A DNA stretch of 64,000 bases from Metabacillus niabensis (GTDB taxonomy: Bacteria; Bacillota; Bacilli; Bacillales; Bacillaceae). A model generated the notes under the pieces. It saw only the letters and a program-made list of their open reading frames with translations, was not told where the DNA came from and searched no databases. The stretch covers positions 1 through 64,000 of the forward strand of contig NZ_JAIVLH010000014.1 of NCBI RefSeq assembly GCF_020524345.1, in the 5' to 3' direction. A program made the translations under genes and the position numbers. Positions 27,392 through 35,494 of the stretch are shown here, in pieces; the stretch's first letter is position 1, and the number at the start of each line of letters is the position of its first letter.

Positions 27392-29290
27392 TTGAACAAG
27401 AAAACAATTGAAAGTCTAGAATTTGATAAAGTATTAGCATTACTAAGTGATTACGCTATGAGTGATGCTGCAAAACAAAGAGCATTAGATCTTTTGCCAA
27501 TGGATGAGGAAAGAAAAATCAAAAGATGGCTAAATGAAACAACTGAGGCATGTAACATCATTGAGAAATCTTCCAGTATCCCTGTTCACTCGTTACATGG
27601 AGTAGAGCAAATTGTTACACTAGTCGATAAAGGCTACTTGCCTACTCCTGATCAATTTGAGTTTTTAGGAGCTTTCCTAGACAGTGTAAAGAAAATAAAG
27701 CGGTTCATGATGAAACAAGAATATCATGCTCCTACAGTGAGTTCTTATGCATATTCTCTTTATGAACTAACCGATCTTGCAGAAGAAATAGCAAGGTGCA
27801 TTCGGAATAATCAAGTCGATGATTATGCAAGCAGAGCATTAACGAAAATTAGAAGCAAACTTGTAGCTATTGAGGAAAAAATTAAATCAAAACTTGCACA
27901 AATCATGAAGGGTTCTTCTTCTTTCCTTCAGGAGCAAGTGATCAGCATTCGTAATGGACGTTATGTTGTACCAGTTAAAAGCGAATATAAACGGAAATTT
28001 TCAGGAGTGATTGTTGATCAATCCTCAAGTGGGCAAACCGTTTTTATGGAACCTCATGATTTAAATAAGTTACAAGACGAGCTCACGTATTTAAAAGTAG
28101 AAGAAGAAATAGAAATTCAAAAGATTATAGGTCAATTAACAGATATGACTGCAGCTTATAAACAGGAATTGTTGATTAATATTGAAGGAATGGTTTCATA
28201 TGACTTCATATTTGCGAAGGCTAAGCTGAGTAAATATATGAACGGACACGAGGTAAACATTCTGCCAGGTGAAGGATTTAACATTCTGAATGCCAGGCAC
28301 CCATTACTTGGAGTAAACGCTGTTCCGCTGTCAGTGACATTAGGGAAAGATTACATGGCCTTAGTTATAACCGGGCCTAATACAGGTGGTAAAACTGTCA
28401 CGATTAAAACGATAGGAATACTTGCGATGATGGTTCAATCAGGACTGCATATTCCGGCAGATCCTAACAGCAACTTTAGTATCGTAAAAGATATTTATGT
28501 AGACATTGGTGATCAGCAAAGCATTGAGCATTCCTTAAGCACATTTTCATCACATATTACCAATGTCATCGAGATTTTAAATAAGTCACGCAAAGACACA
28601 CTTGTTATTCTTGATGAAATTGGTTCAGGGACAGATCCGAGAGAAGGAATGGGATTAGCGATTTCAATCCTTGAAGCACTTTATCATTCAGGGGCGATGC
28701 TTGTTGCAACAACACATTATAGTGAAATAAAAGACTTTGCTGAAAAGGCAGCTGGTTTCCAAAACGGATCTATGGGGTTTGATATTGAAACCCTGCAACC
28801 TTTATATCAATTAATTGTTGGAAAAGGAGGGGACAGTCAAGCGTTCTCTATTGCTCAAAAATTAGGTATGCCAATGGGTATTATCCAAAGAGCAAAGGAA
28901 ATATCCAGCCGCCAATCTATTGAAGATTTAACGATTATTCCTACTACAAAAGAAAGAGAAAGATTACATGAAAAGGTTGCACATAAAGAAAAACAACAAA
29001 TTCAATCCTACCAAATAGGAGACTCAGTTTGGATTCCACACCTTCAAACAAAAGGAATAGTTGAAAAAACAATGAATGCTATGGGAGAACTGAAGCTGGT
29101 TGTAAAAGGAGAAAAAGTGACAATCAATCATAAACGAGTGCAACCTTTTATCAAGGCAGAAGAATTATATCCCGATCAATATGACATGGATCAGGTTTTT
29201 GATGCAAAAGATGTACGGAAAAAGAAAAAGTTAATGAATCGCAAGCATGTAGATGGTGTGGTCATTGAATTTATGGACGAAGAAAAATAG
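27392..29290 (+). CDS. MutS2-type ATPase paralogue without Smr nuclease domain
   Basis: A 632-residue member of the MutS2 family. Lever and clamp regions occupy about 1-310. The ATPase domain has Walker A GPNTGGKT near 327-334, Walker B LVILDEIGSGTD near 408, and the His of TTHYSEIKDF. A basic KOW-like segment (about 545-590) follows, and the protein ends at EFMDEEK. B. subtilis MutS2 has about 785 residues and ends in an Smr endonuclease domain, which is absent here. MutS2 proteins act on recombination intermediates or collided ribosomes; this form would need a partner for cleavage. The start has CACAGGAGG in front. Confidence 0.85.
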   Translation: MNKKTIESLEFDKVLALLSDYAMSDAAKQRALDLLPMDEERKIKRWLNETTEACNIIEKSSSIPVHSLHGVEQIVTLVDKGYLPTPDQFEFLGAFLDSVKKIKRFMMKQEYHAPTVSSYAYSLYELTDLAEEIARCIRNNQVDDYASRALTKIRSKLVAIEEKIKSKLAQIMKGSSSFLQEQVISIRNGRYVVPVKSEYKRKFSGVIVDQSSSGQTVFMEPHDLNKLQDELTYLKVEEEIEIQKIIGQLTDMTAAYKQELLINIEGMVSYDFIFAKAKLSKYMNGHEVNILPGEGFNILNARHPLLGVNAVPLSVTLGKDYMALVITGPNTGGKTVTIKTIGILAMMVQSGLHIPADPNSNFSIVKDIYVDIGDQQSIEHSLSTFSSHITNVIEILNKSRKDTLVILDEIGSGTDPREGMGLAISILEALYHSGAMLVATTHYSEIKDFAEKAAGFQNGSMGFDIETLQPLYQLIVGKGGDSQAFSIAQKLGMPMGIIQRAKEISSRQSIEDLTIIPTTKERERLHEKVAHKEKQQIQSYQIGDSVWIPHLQTKGIVEKTMNAMGELKLVVKGEKVTINHKRVQPFIKAEELYPDQYDMDQVFDAKDVRKKKKLMNRKHVDGVVIEFMDEEK

Positions 29291-29302
29291 AAAAATCAGT
29301 AG

Positions 29303-29340
29303 GTGTGAGCTGCTATCATGAGGGGCTCACACATCTTTTT
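29303..29340 (+). terminator. Terminator after the MutS2-like gene
   Basis: GTGTGAGC (29303-29310) pairs with GCTCACAC (29325-29332), then ATCTTTTTT. Confidence 0.8.
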
Positions 29341-29347
29341 TCATACA

Positions 29348-29455
29348 TTGTGAAAAACTTCACAAAAAGTATTGTATTTTTAAAAAGGGTGGATTATAAT
29401 AAAGTCATCAAGGGAATGTGAAGTATTTCACAATTTTATGTGAAGGACTTCACAA
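29348..29455 (+). promoter_or_regulatory. NADH oxidase promoter with three Rex operators
   Basis: Box 1 TTGTGAAAAACTTCACAA (29348-29365) is a perfect Rex site (TTGTGAA-N4-TTCACAA). Box 2 (29416-29433) and box 3 (29438-29455) differ only in their first base. The promoter TTGTAT (29372-29377), 17 nt, TATAAT (29395-29400) lies between box 1 and box 2. Boxes 2 and 3 are 22 bp apart centre to centre, two helical turns, on the same DNA face. Rex leaves DNA when NADH rises. Confidence 0.93.
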
Positions 29456-29477
29456 TATATTCTTAGGAGGAATTTAA

Positions 29478-30806
29478 ATGAAAATTGCTGTTATTGGATG
29501 TACACATGCAGGAACTGCTGCTGTTTCAAATATGATAAAACTATATCCGGAGGCAGAAATCACGGTGTACGAAAAAAATGATAATATATCCTTTTTATCT
29601 TGCGGCATTGCTTTACATGTAAGTGGAGTTGTGGAGGATCCAAATGGTTTATTTTATTGTACTCCTCAAGAATTAATAAATCTTGGTGTTAACATGCGAA
29701 TGGAACATGAAGTAAATGATATTAATATTGATGAAAAAACGATTACGGCAAAAAATTTAACAACAAATTCAATTGTACATGATACATTTGATAAACTTGT
29801 TTTAACAACAGGCTCTTGGCCGGTTATCCCCAAAATTGAGGGCATTGAAATGGAAAATGTACTACTATGTAAAAACTTCCATCATGCTAATACAATTATT
29901 GAAAAAGCAAAAGATGTACAAAATATCGTTGTTGTTGGAGCAGGCTATATAGGGATTGAATTAGTAGAAGCATTTGAAATGAGCGGTAAGAATGTGACAC
30001 TTATTGATGGAGAAGAAAGAATATTGAGCAAGTATTTAGATCAAGCATTTACTGATGTGATTGAACAAGATTTTCAAGCTAGAGACGTAAAATTGGCTTT
30101 AGGAGAAACAGTCACTCGTTTTGTAGGGCAGAATGGTCATGTAAGTGGTGTGGAAACAACGAAAGGAACGTATGAGGCAGAACTCGTTATCCTTTGCATT
30201 GGTTTTCAACCGAATACTCTATTAGTAAAAGGTCAAATTGAGATGCTTAATAATGGGGCAATTATAGTCGATGATTATATGAGAACAAGTAACAAGGATG
30301 TATTTGCTGCAGGTGACAGCTGTGCTATTCGCTACAATCCAACCGGTGAGTATGCCTACATTCCACTAGCAACAAATGCGGTAAGAATGGGCACATTAGT
30401 AGCGAAAAACTTAGTTAAACCTACCATTCGCTATATGGGAACACAAGGTACATCTGGTATAAAAATCTATGACCAAAATATTGCGACAACTGGATTAACA
30501 GAAACTTCAGCACTTCGTATGGGTATGAATGTGAAAAGTATCACAATCTTGGAGCATGACCGACCTGAATTCATGCCGACTTTTGATGATATCAATTTAA
30601 AAGTAGTCTATGAAGAAAGCACAAAACGAATTGTCGGCGCTCAAGTCATGTCTAAGGTCGACGTTACCCAATCTATTAATACACTGTCTGTATGTATACA
30701 AAATAAGATGACAATGGATGAGCTTGGGTTTGTAGATTTCTTCTTCCAGCCACATTACAATAAGCCATGGAATTTCTTAAATCAGGCAGGGTTACAAACT
30801 ATTTAG
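29478..30806 (+). CDS. NADH oxidase (CoA-disulfide-reductase family)
   Basis: A 442-residue FAD flavoprotein of the pyridine-nucleotide-disulfide class. FAD binding is seen in the first 20 residues (VIGCTHAGTAA) and in AAGDSC near 270; NAD binding in VVVGAGYIGIELVEAF near 155. The redox-active single Cys is Cys42 in FLSCGIAL, as in water-forming NADH oxidases and CoA-disulfide reductases. Three Rex boxes at the promoter point to NADH reoxidation, so I favour NADH oxidase over CoA-disulfide reductase. TTAGGAGGAATTTAA is a strong ribosome site. The gene is monocistronic, with a terminator downstream. Confidence 0.88.
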   Translation: MKIAVIGCTHAGTAAVSNMIKLYPEAEITVYEKNDNISFLSCGIALHVSGVVEDPNGLFYCTPQELINLGVNMRMEHEVNDINIDEKTITAKNLTTNSIVHDTFDKLVLTTGSWPVIPKIEGIEMENVLLCKNFHHANTIIEKAKDVQNIVVVGAGYIGIELVEAFEMSGKNVTLIDGEERILSKYLDQAFTDVIEQDFQARDVKLALGETVTRFVGQNGHVSGVETTKGTYEAELVILCIGFQPNTLLVKGQIEMLNNGAIIVDDYMRTSNKDVFAAGDSCAIRYNPTGEYAYIPLATNAVRMGTLVAKNLVKPTIRYMGTQGTSGIKIYDQNIATTGLTETSALRMGMNVKSITILEHDRPEFMPTFDDINLKVVYEESTKRIVGAQVMSKVDVTQSINTLSVCIQNKMTMDELGFVDFFFQPHYNKPWNFLNQAGLQTI

Positions 30807-30816
30807 TAAAGGTGAA

Positions 30817-30846
30817 AAGAAGCGTTGGTATTCCAACGCTTTTTTA
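30817..30846 (+). terminator. Terminator after the NADH oxidase gene
   Basis: AGCGTTGG (30821-30828) pairs with CCAACGCT (30833-30840) with A and T runs at the base. Confidence 0.88.
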
Positions 30847-30974
30847 GTGCTTTAATTGTCATCATAAAATACACAGCAAATAAAAAAATAGATGACTAGA
30901 TAAAATAGGTGTGAAACATGAATATTGTTAAAACTAAAAATGAATCCTAATAAAAAAAGCGGGGGTTCTTTACT

Positions 30975-31481
30975 ATGTCAGTAAAAAATCAATGGGTGCT
31001 TAATATTCTAATGGGTCTGTTATCATGGTCATCAATACCTCTTCTAGGAATCCGTCATATAAAAAGATTCATTCCATCTACACTTCTAATTGGAATAATA
31101 GAAATACTGCATGCACGAATTGGGAAAAAGCGCAAGTACTGGGTGTTTTATAATAAGCCAAATAATTATTTATTTGATGAGTTGCCTTTTAATACAGGTC
31201 CCTTTGTTTTTATCTCAATGTGGACTCTGAAAGTAGCATACGGAAATTTTAAAAAGTTTATTTTACTCAATGCATTAGTACATGGTTTTTTTGCATTTCC
31301 ATACACATTCATAGCTGAAAAAATACGATATTATACATTAGTTCGCTTTAATAATATTCAATTCTTCCTCTATTTCTTCTCCAAAGCATTTTTATTATAT
31401 GGATTTCAATATCTTTTTGAAAATAGAAACAGATGGGGACGGAGGTTCCGTGTCCCGGATATCTTTAAGGTTAAAAATTAG
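30975..31481 (+). CDS. Hypothetical membrane protein with a repeat-derived C-terminus
   Basis: A 168-residue protein with about four hydrophobic segments (about 8-25, 30-46, 75-90, 95-118 and possibly 125-145) and aromatic-rich loops. It resembles uncharacterised membrane proteins common in Bacillus, but I cannot name a family. The last 20 residues (from NRWGRRFRVP) are encoded by a sequence of the type GATGGGGACGGAGG...CCGTGTCCC, a frequent Bacillus intergenic repeat, so the original C-terminus was probably replaced or extended. AAAAAGCGGGGG precedes the ATG. Confidence 0.65.
   Translation: MSVKNQWVLNILMGLLSWSSIPLLGIRHIKRFIPSTLLIGIIEILHARIGKKRKYWVFYNKPNNYLFDELPFNTGPFVFISMWTLKVAYGNFKKFILLNALVHGFFAFPYTFIAEKIRYYTLVRFNNIQFFLYFFSKAFLLYGFQYLFENRNRWGRRFRVPDIFKVKN
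31429..31467 (+). repeat. Dispersed repeat fragment overlapping the end of a gene
   Basis: GGGGACGGAGG with TTCCGTGTCCC forms an imperfect inverted repeat; as far as I recall, sequences of this wording are scattered between genes in Bacillus. It supplies the last codons of the membrane-protein gene. Confidence 0.45.
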
Positions 31482-31513
31482 TTCATTCCAGTACTCTTCG
31501 GACGCGAAAATTA

Positions 31514-31571
31514 GTAGGAGGAATCCACAAGCCGAATCTCATGGGCTTCGCTGCTTGTGTGGTCCTCCCTA
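31514..31571. repeat. Intergenic hairpin element
   Basis: GGAGGA and CACAAGC (31517-31531) pair with GCTTGTG and TCCTCC (31553-31568) across a 3-by-3 internal loop; CGAA/TTCG closes the apex. There is no T run, so it is not a simple terminator. It lies in the 31482-31787 gap before fumC, which shows no gene. Confidence 0.5.
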
Positions 31572-31787
31572 TTTCACTATAGGTTAAAATTATATTCTTA
31601 AATCACAATCTTTTTTAAACTGCTAAAAATGATCTAAACATTGTGAAAGAAAGGCGCTTCCATTAGGTAGCGCTTATTCCATTTAATTATTACACTTGTT
31701 TCTACCATCAAATCGCATCCCTTTTAAAAAGAAAGGAAAAAATATACACTAAAGAAGTGAAATCATTCAATTCCGGAGGTGTGCAAG

Positions 31788-33173
31788 TTGAATTATCGTG
31801 TAGAGAAAGACACAATGGGTGAAATTCAAGTACCAGCTGAAAAGTATTGGGGAGCACAGACACAACGAAGCAAGCAGAATTTTAAAATCGGTGGAGAGAA
31901 AATGCCGAATGAGGTGATTATCGGCTTTGCCATCTTAAAACGAAGTGCTGCGATTGTTAATGATTCACTAGGAAAGTTACATACATCAAAAGCGGCTGCA
32001 ATTGTTAAGGCATGTGGTGAGATTATTGAGGGAAAATTAAATGACCATTTTCCGCTTGTTGTATGGCAAACAGGAAGCGGTACACAAAGTAATATGAATG
32101 TAAATGAGGTTATTGCAAGAAGGGGAAATGAGCTTTTAAAGGAAGCGGGGAGCGATGAAGTCATCCATCCGAATGATGATGTAAATATGAGCCAAAGCTC
32201 AAATGATACGTTTCCAACAGCCATGCATATTGCAGGTGTGTTAGCTGTAGAAACAAAACTAATACCGGCTATCGAAAAGCTATCTACTACGTTAAATAAG
32301 AAAGTAGAGCAATTTAATAATGTGGTGAAAATTGGTCGAACACATTTACAAGATGCTACACCATTAACCTTGGGTCAGGAAATCAGTGGATGGACTCACA
32401 TGCTTTCGCAAACGAAGGAAATGATTGAGCAGGCTCTTCACTATATGAAAAACTTAGCAATTGGCGGGACTGCCGTTGGAACCGGGATTAATGCACATCC
32501 TGAGTTTGGTGATCGAGTTGCCGTAGAAATTAGTAAATTCACGAAAAAGGAATTTCACTCGTCAAGCAATAAATTCCATGCACTAACAAGCCATGATGAA
32601 ACCGTTTATGCTCACGGAGCATTGAAGGCACTAGCTGCCAATTTAATGAAAATTGCAAATGATGTAAGATGGCTTGCAAGTGGACCGCGATGTGGAATTG
32701 GTGAAATTACGATACCTGAAAATGAGCCGGGAAGCTCGATTATGCCGGGTAAAGTCAATCCAACTCAAAGTGAAGCCCTAACAATGGTTGCTGTTCAAGT
32801 GATGGGGAATGACGCAACAATTGGCTTTGCTGCAAGTCAAGGAAACTTTGAATTAAATGTGTTTAAGCCAGTCATTATTTATAATTTTCTGCAGTCAGTT
32901 CAACTTTTATCAGATGGTATGAATTCTTTCCATGACAATTGCGCTGTAGGAATTGAAGCTAATCTATCAGTCATTGAAAAGTATGTGAAAGATTCATTAA
33001 TGCTTGTAACAGCCCTTAATCCTCATATTGGCTATGAAAATGCTGCGAAAATTGCAAAGCTCGCACATAAAGAAGGGTTAACTTTAAAAGAAGCTGCTCT
33101 GAAGCTTCAATTACTTACAGCAGAGCAGTTTGAGCAGTATGTAAAACCGGAAGAAATGACCTATCCTAAATAA
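31788..33173 (+). CDS. fumC: Class II fumarate hydratase
   Basis: A 461-residue iron-independent fumarase that interconverts fumarate and malate in the TCA cycle as a cytosolic homotetramer. The class signature [13 protein letters not shown], with the catalytic Ser in its flexible loop, is present, and the other active-site motifs [10 protein letters not shown] and SSNDTFPTA are intact. I choose the TTG at 31788 because CCGGAGGTG ends eight bases before it and the protein then begins [12 protein letters not shown], as in B. subtilis CitG. The GTG nine bases upstream overlaps the ribosome site. Confidence 0.96.
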   Translation: MNYRVEKDTMGEIQVPAEKYWGAQTQRSKQNFKIGGEKMPNEVIIGFAILKRSAAIVNDSLGKLHTSKAAAIVKACGEIIEGKLNDHFPLVVWQTGSGTQSNMNVNEVIARRGNELLKEAGSDEVIHPNDDVNMSQSSNDTFPTAMHIAGVLAVETKLIPAIEKLSTTLNKKVEQFNNVVKIGRTHLQDATPLTLGQEISGWTHMLSQTKEMIEQALHYMKNLAIGGTAVGTGINAHPEFGDRVAVEISKFTKKEFHSSSNKFHALTSHDETVYAHGALKALAANLMKIANDVRWLASGPRCGIGEITIPENEPGSSIMPGKVNPTQSEALTMVAVQVMGNDATIGFAASQGNFELNVFKPVIIYNFLQSVQLLSDGMNSFHDNCAVGIEANLSVIEKYVKDSLMLVTALNPHIGYENAAKIAKLAHKEGLTLKEAALKLQLLTAEQFEQYVKPEEMTYPK

Positions 33174-33175
33174 TA

Positions 33176-33210
33176 AATAGCCTGGCAATGAGTTTGCCAG
33201 GCTATTTCCT
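33176..33210. terminator. Bidirectional terminator between fumC and cssS
   Basis: AAATAGCCTGGCAA (33176-33189) pairs with TTGCCAGGCTATTT (33194-33207) around a 4-nt loop. It overlaps the last codons of cssS on the minus strand. Confidence 0.8.
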
Positions 33211-34536
33211 GTTAGGAATCTCTATATAAAATGCAGCGCCATTTCGTTCATTAACTGCCCAAACCTTGGCATCATGTAAATCCGCAATCCGTTTTACAAT
33301 GCTAAGTCCAATTCCAAATTCCCCTCTTTTCCCTTTTTGAAAAGGCTCAAAAAGCTGTTCCAACATATCGTCATCAATCTGAGGTCCATCGTTCCATATT
33401 GATAAACGGAGGTTAGAGTGATCTTTCTTTATTGAAATGGAAATGACTTGATCTGCATACCTTAACGAATTTTCAAAAAGGTTTTCCAAAAGCTTTTCCC
33501 ATTGTTCCGAATCACCAACAATCATCTCTTCTTCTAATGAGAGCTTCCAATTTAATTCTGGCTTTGCCCACTTTATTCGTTCAACTTCTTCGCGAATAAG
33601 AGTATCAATGCGAAATTCACTTTTTCTTGGCTTCCTGGTAGATAAAAAGTCAAGCTTTGTTAAATAAAGCAAATCCTTTATTTTCTTCTCAAGCTTTTCT
33701 GACTCATCTTCAATGACATCCATCGTACTTGAAAGATCACCCTTTGGAAAGATTCCGTCATTCACAGACCTTGCATACCCTCTGATAACCATGACAGGTG
33801 TTTTTAAATCATGAGAGATATTTTGGAGCAGAGTCTGCTGTGCTTCATCCTTTCTCACTAAATGCTGACGCATTTTTTCAATGGTTTGTCCCAACTTCCC
33901 AATTTCATCTTTGCGGTCAACTTCAACAGGCTCATGCCATTCTTGATCAGCGATATTTTTTACGTGTTTTTCAAGCTTCACAATCGGTTTTGATAAATAG
34001 CGTGCTAACCATATTGAGGGAATCCAGCTAAATAAAAAGACGATCCCCATTACAATCATTAATCTCTTATATAGAGTAAAGACAAGATCATTTCGATAGG
34101 AATCCCAAGAGTAAGAAAGGAGGTAGCTAGGTTCCCCATTTACAGAAATTTTGCGTATAACATAAAACAGTGTTTGGTTTTTTAAGTTTTTCTCGTACTG
34201 ATAAACTGATGTTTTTTGATTAGCTGCTAATTCTTGTGTTTGTCTAAGAAAATCAACTGGCAGGTCAATTTCATTTTTATAAAAGTAAAAAGATCGTTGA
34301 ATCGGAAGGAATAAGTGGGTAACAGAACGATCGTTTTGTTTTTCAATTCCAAGAGTATTATCAAGATTTCCGTACTCCATTACCACAAGCTGTTCATTTT
34401 CAATCGTTTTATAAATTTCTTTTGTGAAAAATCCTCTTAATGTAGTGGGAAATAATATAACTAATAATAGTGATATCACAAGCAGAATGCCTGAGAAAAC
34501 AATCCAGATTTGAAAGGTTAACGGTTTGTTTCTCAT
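33202..34536 (-). CDS. cssS: Secretion-stress sensor kinase CssS
   Basis: A 444-residue membrane kinase. TM1 is about 9-31, an extracellular loop follows to about 160, TM2 about 162-183, then HAMP, HisKA (His in NISHDLKTPVMVIRGY, near 245) and HATPase (GEFGIGLSIVKRI). The opening MRNKPLTFQIW and the central region match B. subtilis CssS closely. CssS detects misfolded exported proteins at the membrane-wall interface and phosphorylates CssR, which turns on htrA and htrB. Here an htrA-type gene lies divergently next door, as in B. subtilis. Confidence 0.92.
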   Translation of the reverse strand: MRNKPLTFQIWIVFSGILLVISLLLVILFPTTLRGFFTKEIYKTIENEQLVVMEYGNLDNTLGIEKQNDRSVTHLFLPIQRSFYFYKNEIDLPVDFLRQTQELAANQKTSVYQYEKNLKNQTLFYVIRKISVNGEPSYLLSYSWDSYRNDLVFTLYKRLMIVMGIVFLFSWIPSIWLARYLSKPIVKLEKHVKNIADQEWHEPVEVDRKDEIGKLGQTIEKMRQHLVRKDEAQQTLLQNISHDLKTPVMVIRGYARSVNDGIFPKGDLSSTMDVIEDESEKLEKKIKDLLYLTKLDFLSTRKPRKSEFRIDTLIREEVERIKWAKPELNWKLSLEEEMIVGDSEQWEKLLENLFENSLRYADQVISISIKKDHSNLRLSIWNDGPQIDDDMLEQLFEPFQKGKRGEFGIGLSIVKRIADLHDAKVWAVNERNGAAFYIEIPNRK

Positions 34537-35207
34537 CCCTTTAACATCCTGTATCCAAAGCCGTAGATCGTTTCTAATTTAAGTTCCGGCATTTTTTTCC
34601 GTAATCTCCTTACCAAATCATCAACGACCCGATCTGTTCCAAAGTAATCTTCTCCCCACAGATTTGTTAATATTTGTTCTCTGGAAAAAGCCTGCCCTTT
34701 GTTATGAAGGAAAAGCTGAAGAAGATCAAATTCCTTTGAAGTAAGATTAACTTCTTCTCCATTAAAATAAACGATACGGACTTGTTCATCTATTTCATAT
34801 GGATCGAGTTGTATTAAGTGGCTTTGAGTACTTGTTTCCTCTACATAGGTTCTTGAAAGCAGTTTTTGAGCACGAATCACTAGTTCTCTTGGAAGAAATG
34901 GTTTTGAAATGTAATCATCACTTCCCAGCTCTAACCCTAAAACACGGTCAATATCTGCATCCCTTGCTGAAATAAAAATAACAGGAACATCAGGTGTAGC
35001 AGCCTTAATTTCTCTAATTAATTGATAACCATCAACATCAGGCAGCATGATATCTAAAATCCATAATTGTGGTGGAGTGTTTATTAATTTTCTGGCTTCA
35101 GAGCCTGTCAGGCACGACGTAACAGACCAACTTTCTTTTTTTAAGTACATTGTCAGTAATTCATTTAAATTTTGTTCATCTTCGACTAGATAGACGTTGT
35201 AACTCAT
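34533..35207 (-). CDS. cssR: Secretion-stress response regulator CssR
   Basis: A 224-residue OmpR-family regulator, near-collinear with B. subtilis CssR: MSYNVYLVEDEQNLNELL at the start, phospho-acceptor Asp in LWILDIMLPDVDGY (about 52), PVIFISARDADIDRVLG, and a winged helix ending GFGYRM. Its stop overlaps the cssS start by four bases. I use ATG 35207 (AGGAAGTGAAAC upstream) instead of the in-frame codon six residues earlier. It faces the htrA-type gene across about 165 bp that carries octamer repeats. Confidence 0.93.
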   Translation of the reverse strand: MSYNVYLVEDEQNLNELLTMYLKKESWSVTSCLTGSEARKLINTPPQLWILDIMLPDVDGYQLIREIKAATPDVPVIFISARDADIDRVLGLELGSDDYISKPFLPRELVIRAQKLLSRTYVEETSTQSHLIQLDPYEIDEQVRIVYFNGEEVNLTSKEFDLLQLFLHNKGQAFSREQILTNLWGEDYFGTDRVVDDLVRRLRKKMPELKLETIYGFGYRMLKG

Positions 35208-35238
35208 TGTTTCACTTCCTCTCAACGCTATTATACAA

Positions 35239-35316
35239 TCTTCACTCTTTCTCGTTCACTATTTTCACAATTTCCCATAATTCTCTCATTATTATCCCAA
35301 ACTCTTTTCATATACT
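35239..35316 (+). promoter_or_regulatory. CssR-type octamer array and promoter of the htrA-type operon
   Basis: TTTTCACA (35262-35269) matches the octamer reported for B. subtilis htrA and htrB promoters. Related octamers follow at about 8-13 bp intervals: ATTTCCCA (35270), TTCTCTCA (35281), TTATCCCA (35292) and TTTTCATA (35305). A further TCTTCACT lies at 35239. TATACT at 35311-35316 could be the -10 box. The array is most probably where CssR binds. Confidence 0.65.
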
Positions 35317-35373
35317 TAAGCTAATCAAATAGCAAGTAAATAAAGTTGATTCCAAAAAGGAGATCTGAAAACA

Positions 35374-35457
35374 ATGAGAGCTATAATATTTACAGGAATT
35401 TCTCTACTCTTACTTTTAATCGTCATTGGTGGATTTGTAAGTTCACAAGGTGCTTAA
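35374..35457 (+). CDS. 27-residue membrane microprotein in the htrA-type operon
   Basis: A short frame, MRAIIFTGISLLLLLIVIGGF followed by VSSQGA, with a strong AAAAAGGAGATC ribosome site eight bases before the ATG. It is a single hydrophobic helix (about 4-21) with a short polar tail, so a small membrane protein or a signal-peptide-like peptide. It lies between the CssR-type promoter and the htrA-type start, 37 bases upstream of the latter, with no terminator between, so it should be co-induced by secretion stress. I know of no characterised relative. Confidence 0.65.
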   Translation: MRAIIFTGISLLLLLIVIGGFVSSQGA

Positions 35458-35494
35458 ATATAAAATTTAAAAAAGAAAACAGGAGGATGTTAAC

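Noticed and set aside
31399-31587. 62-codon frame overlapping the membrane-protein end
   Set aside because: Reads the repeat (TDGDGGS wording) and the following hairpin; no ribosome site.
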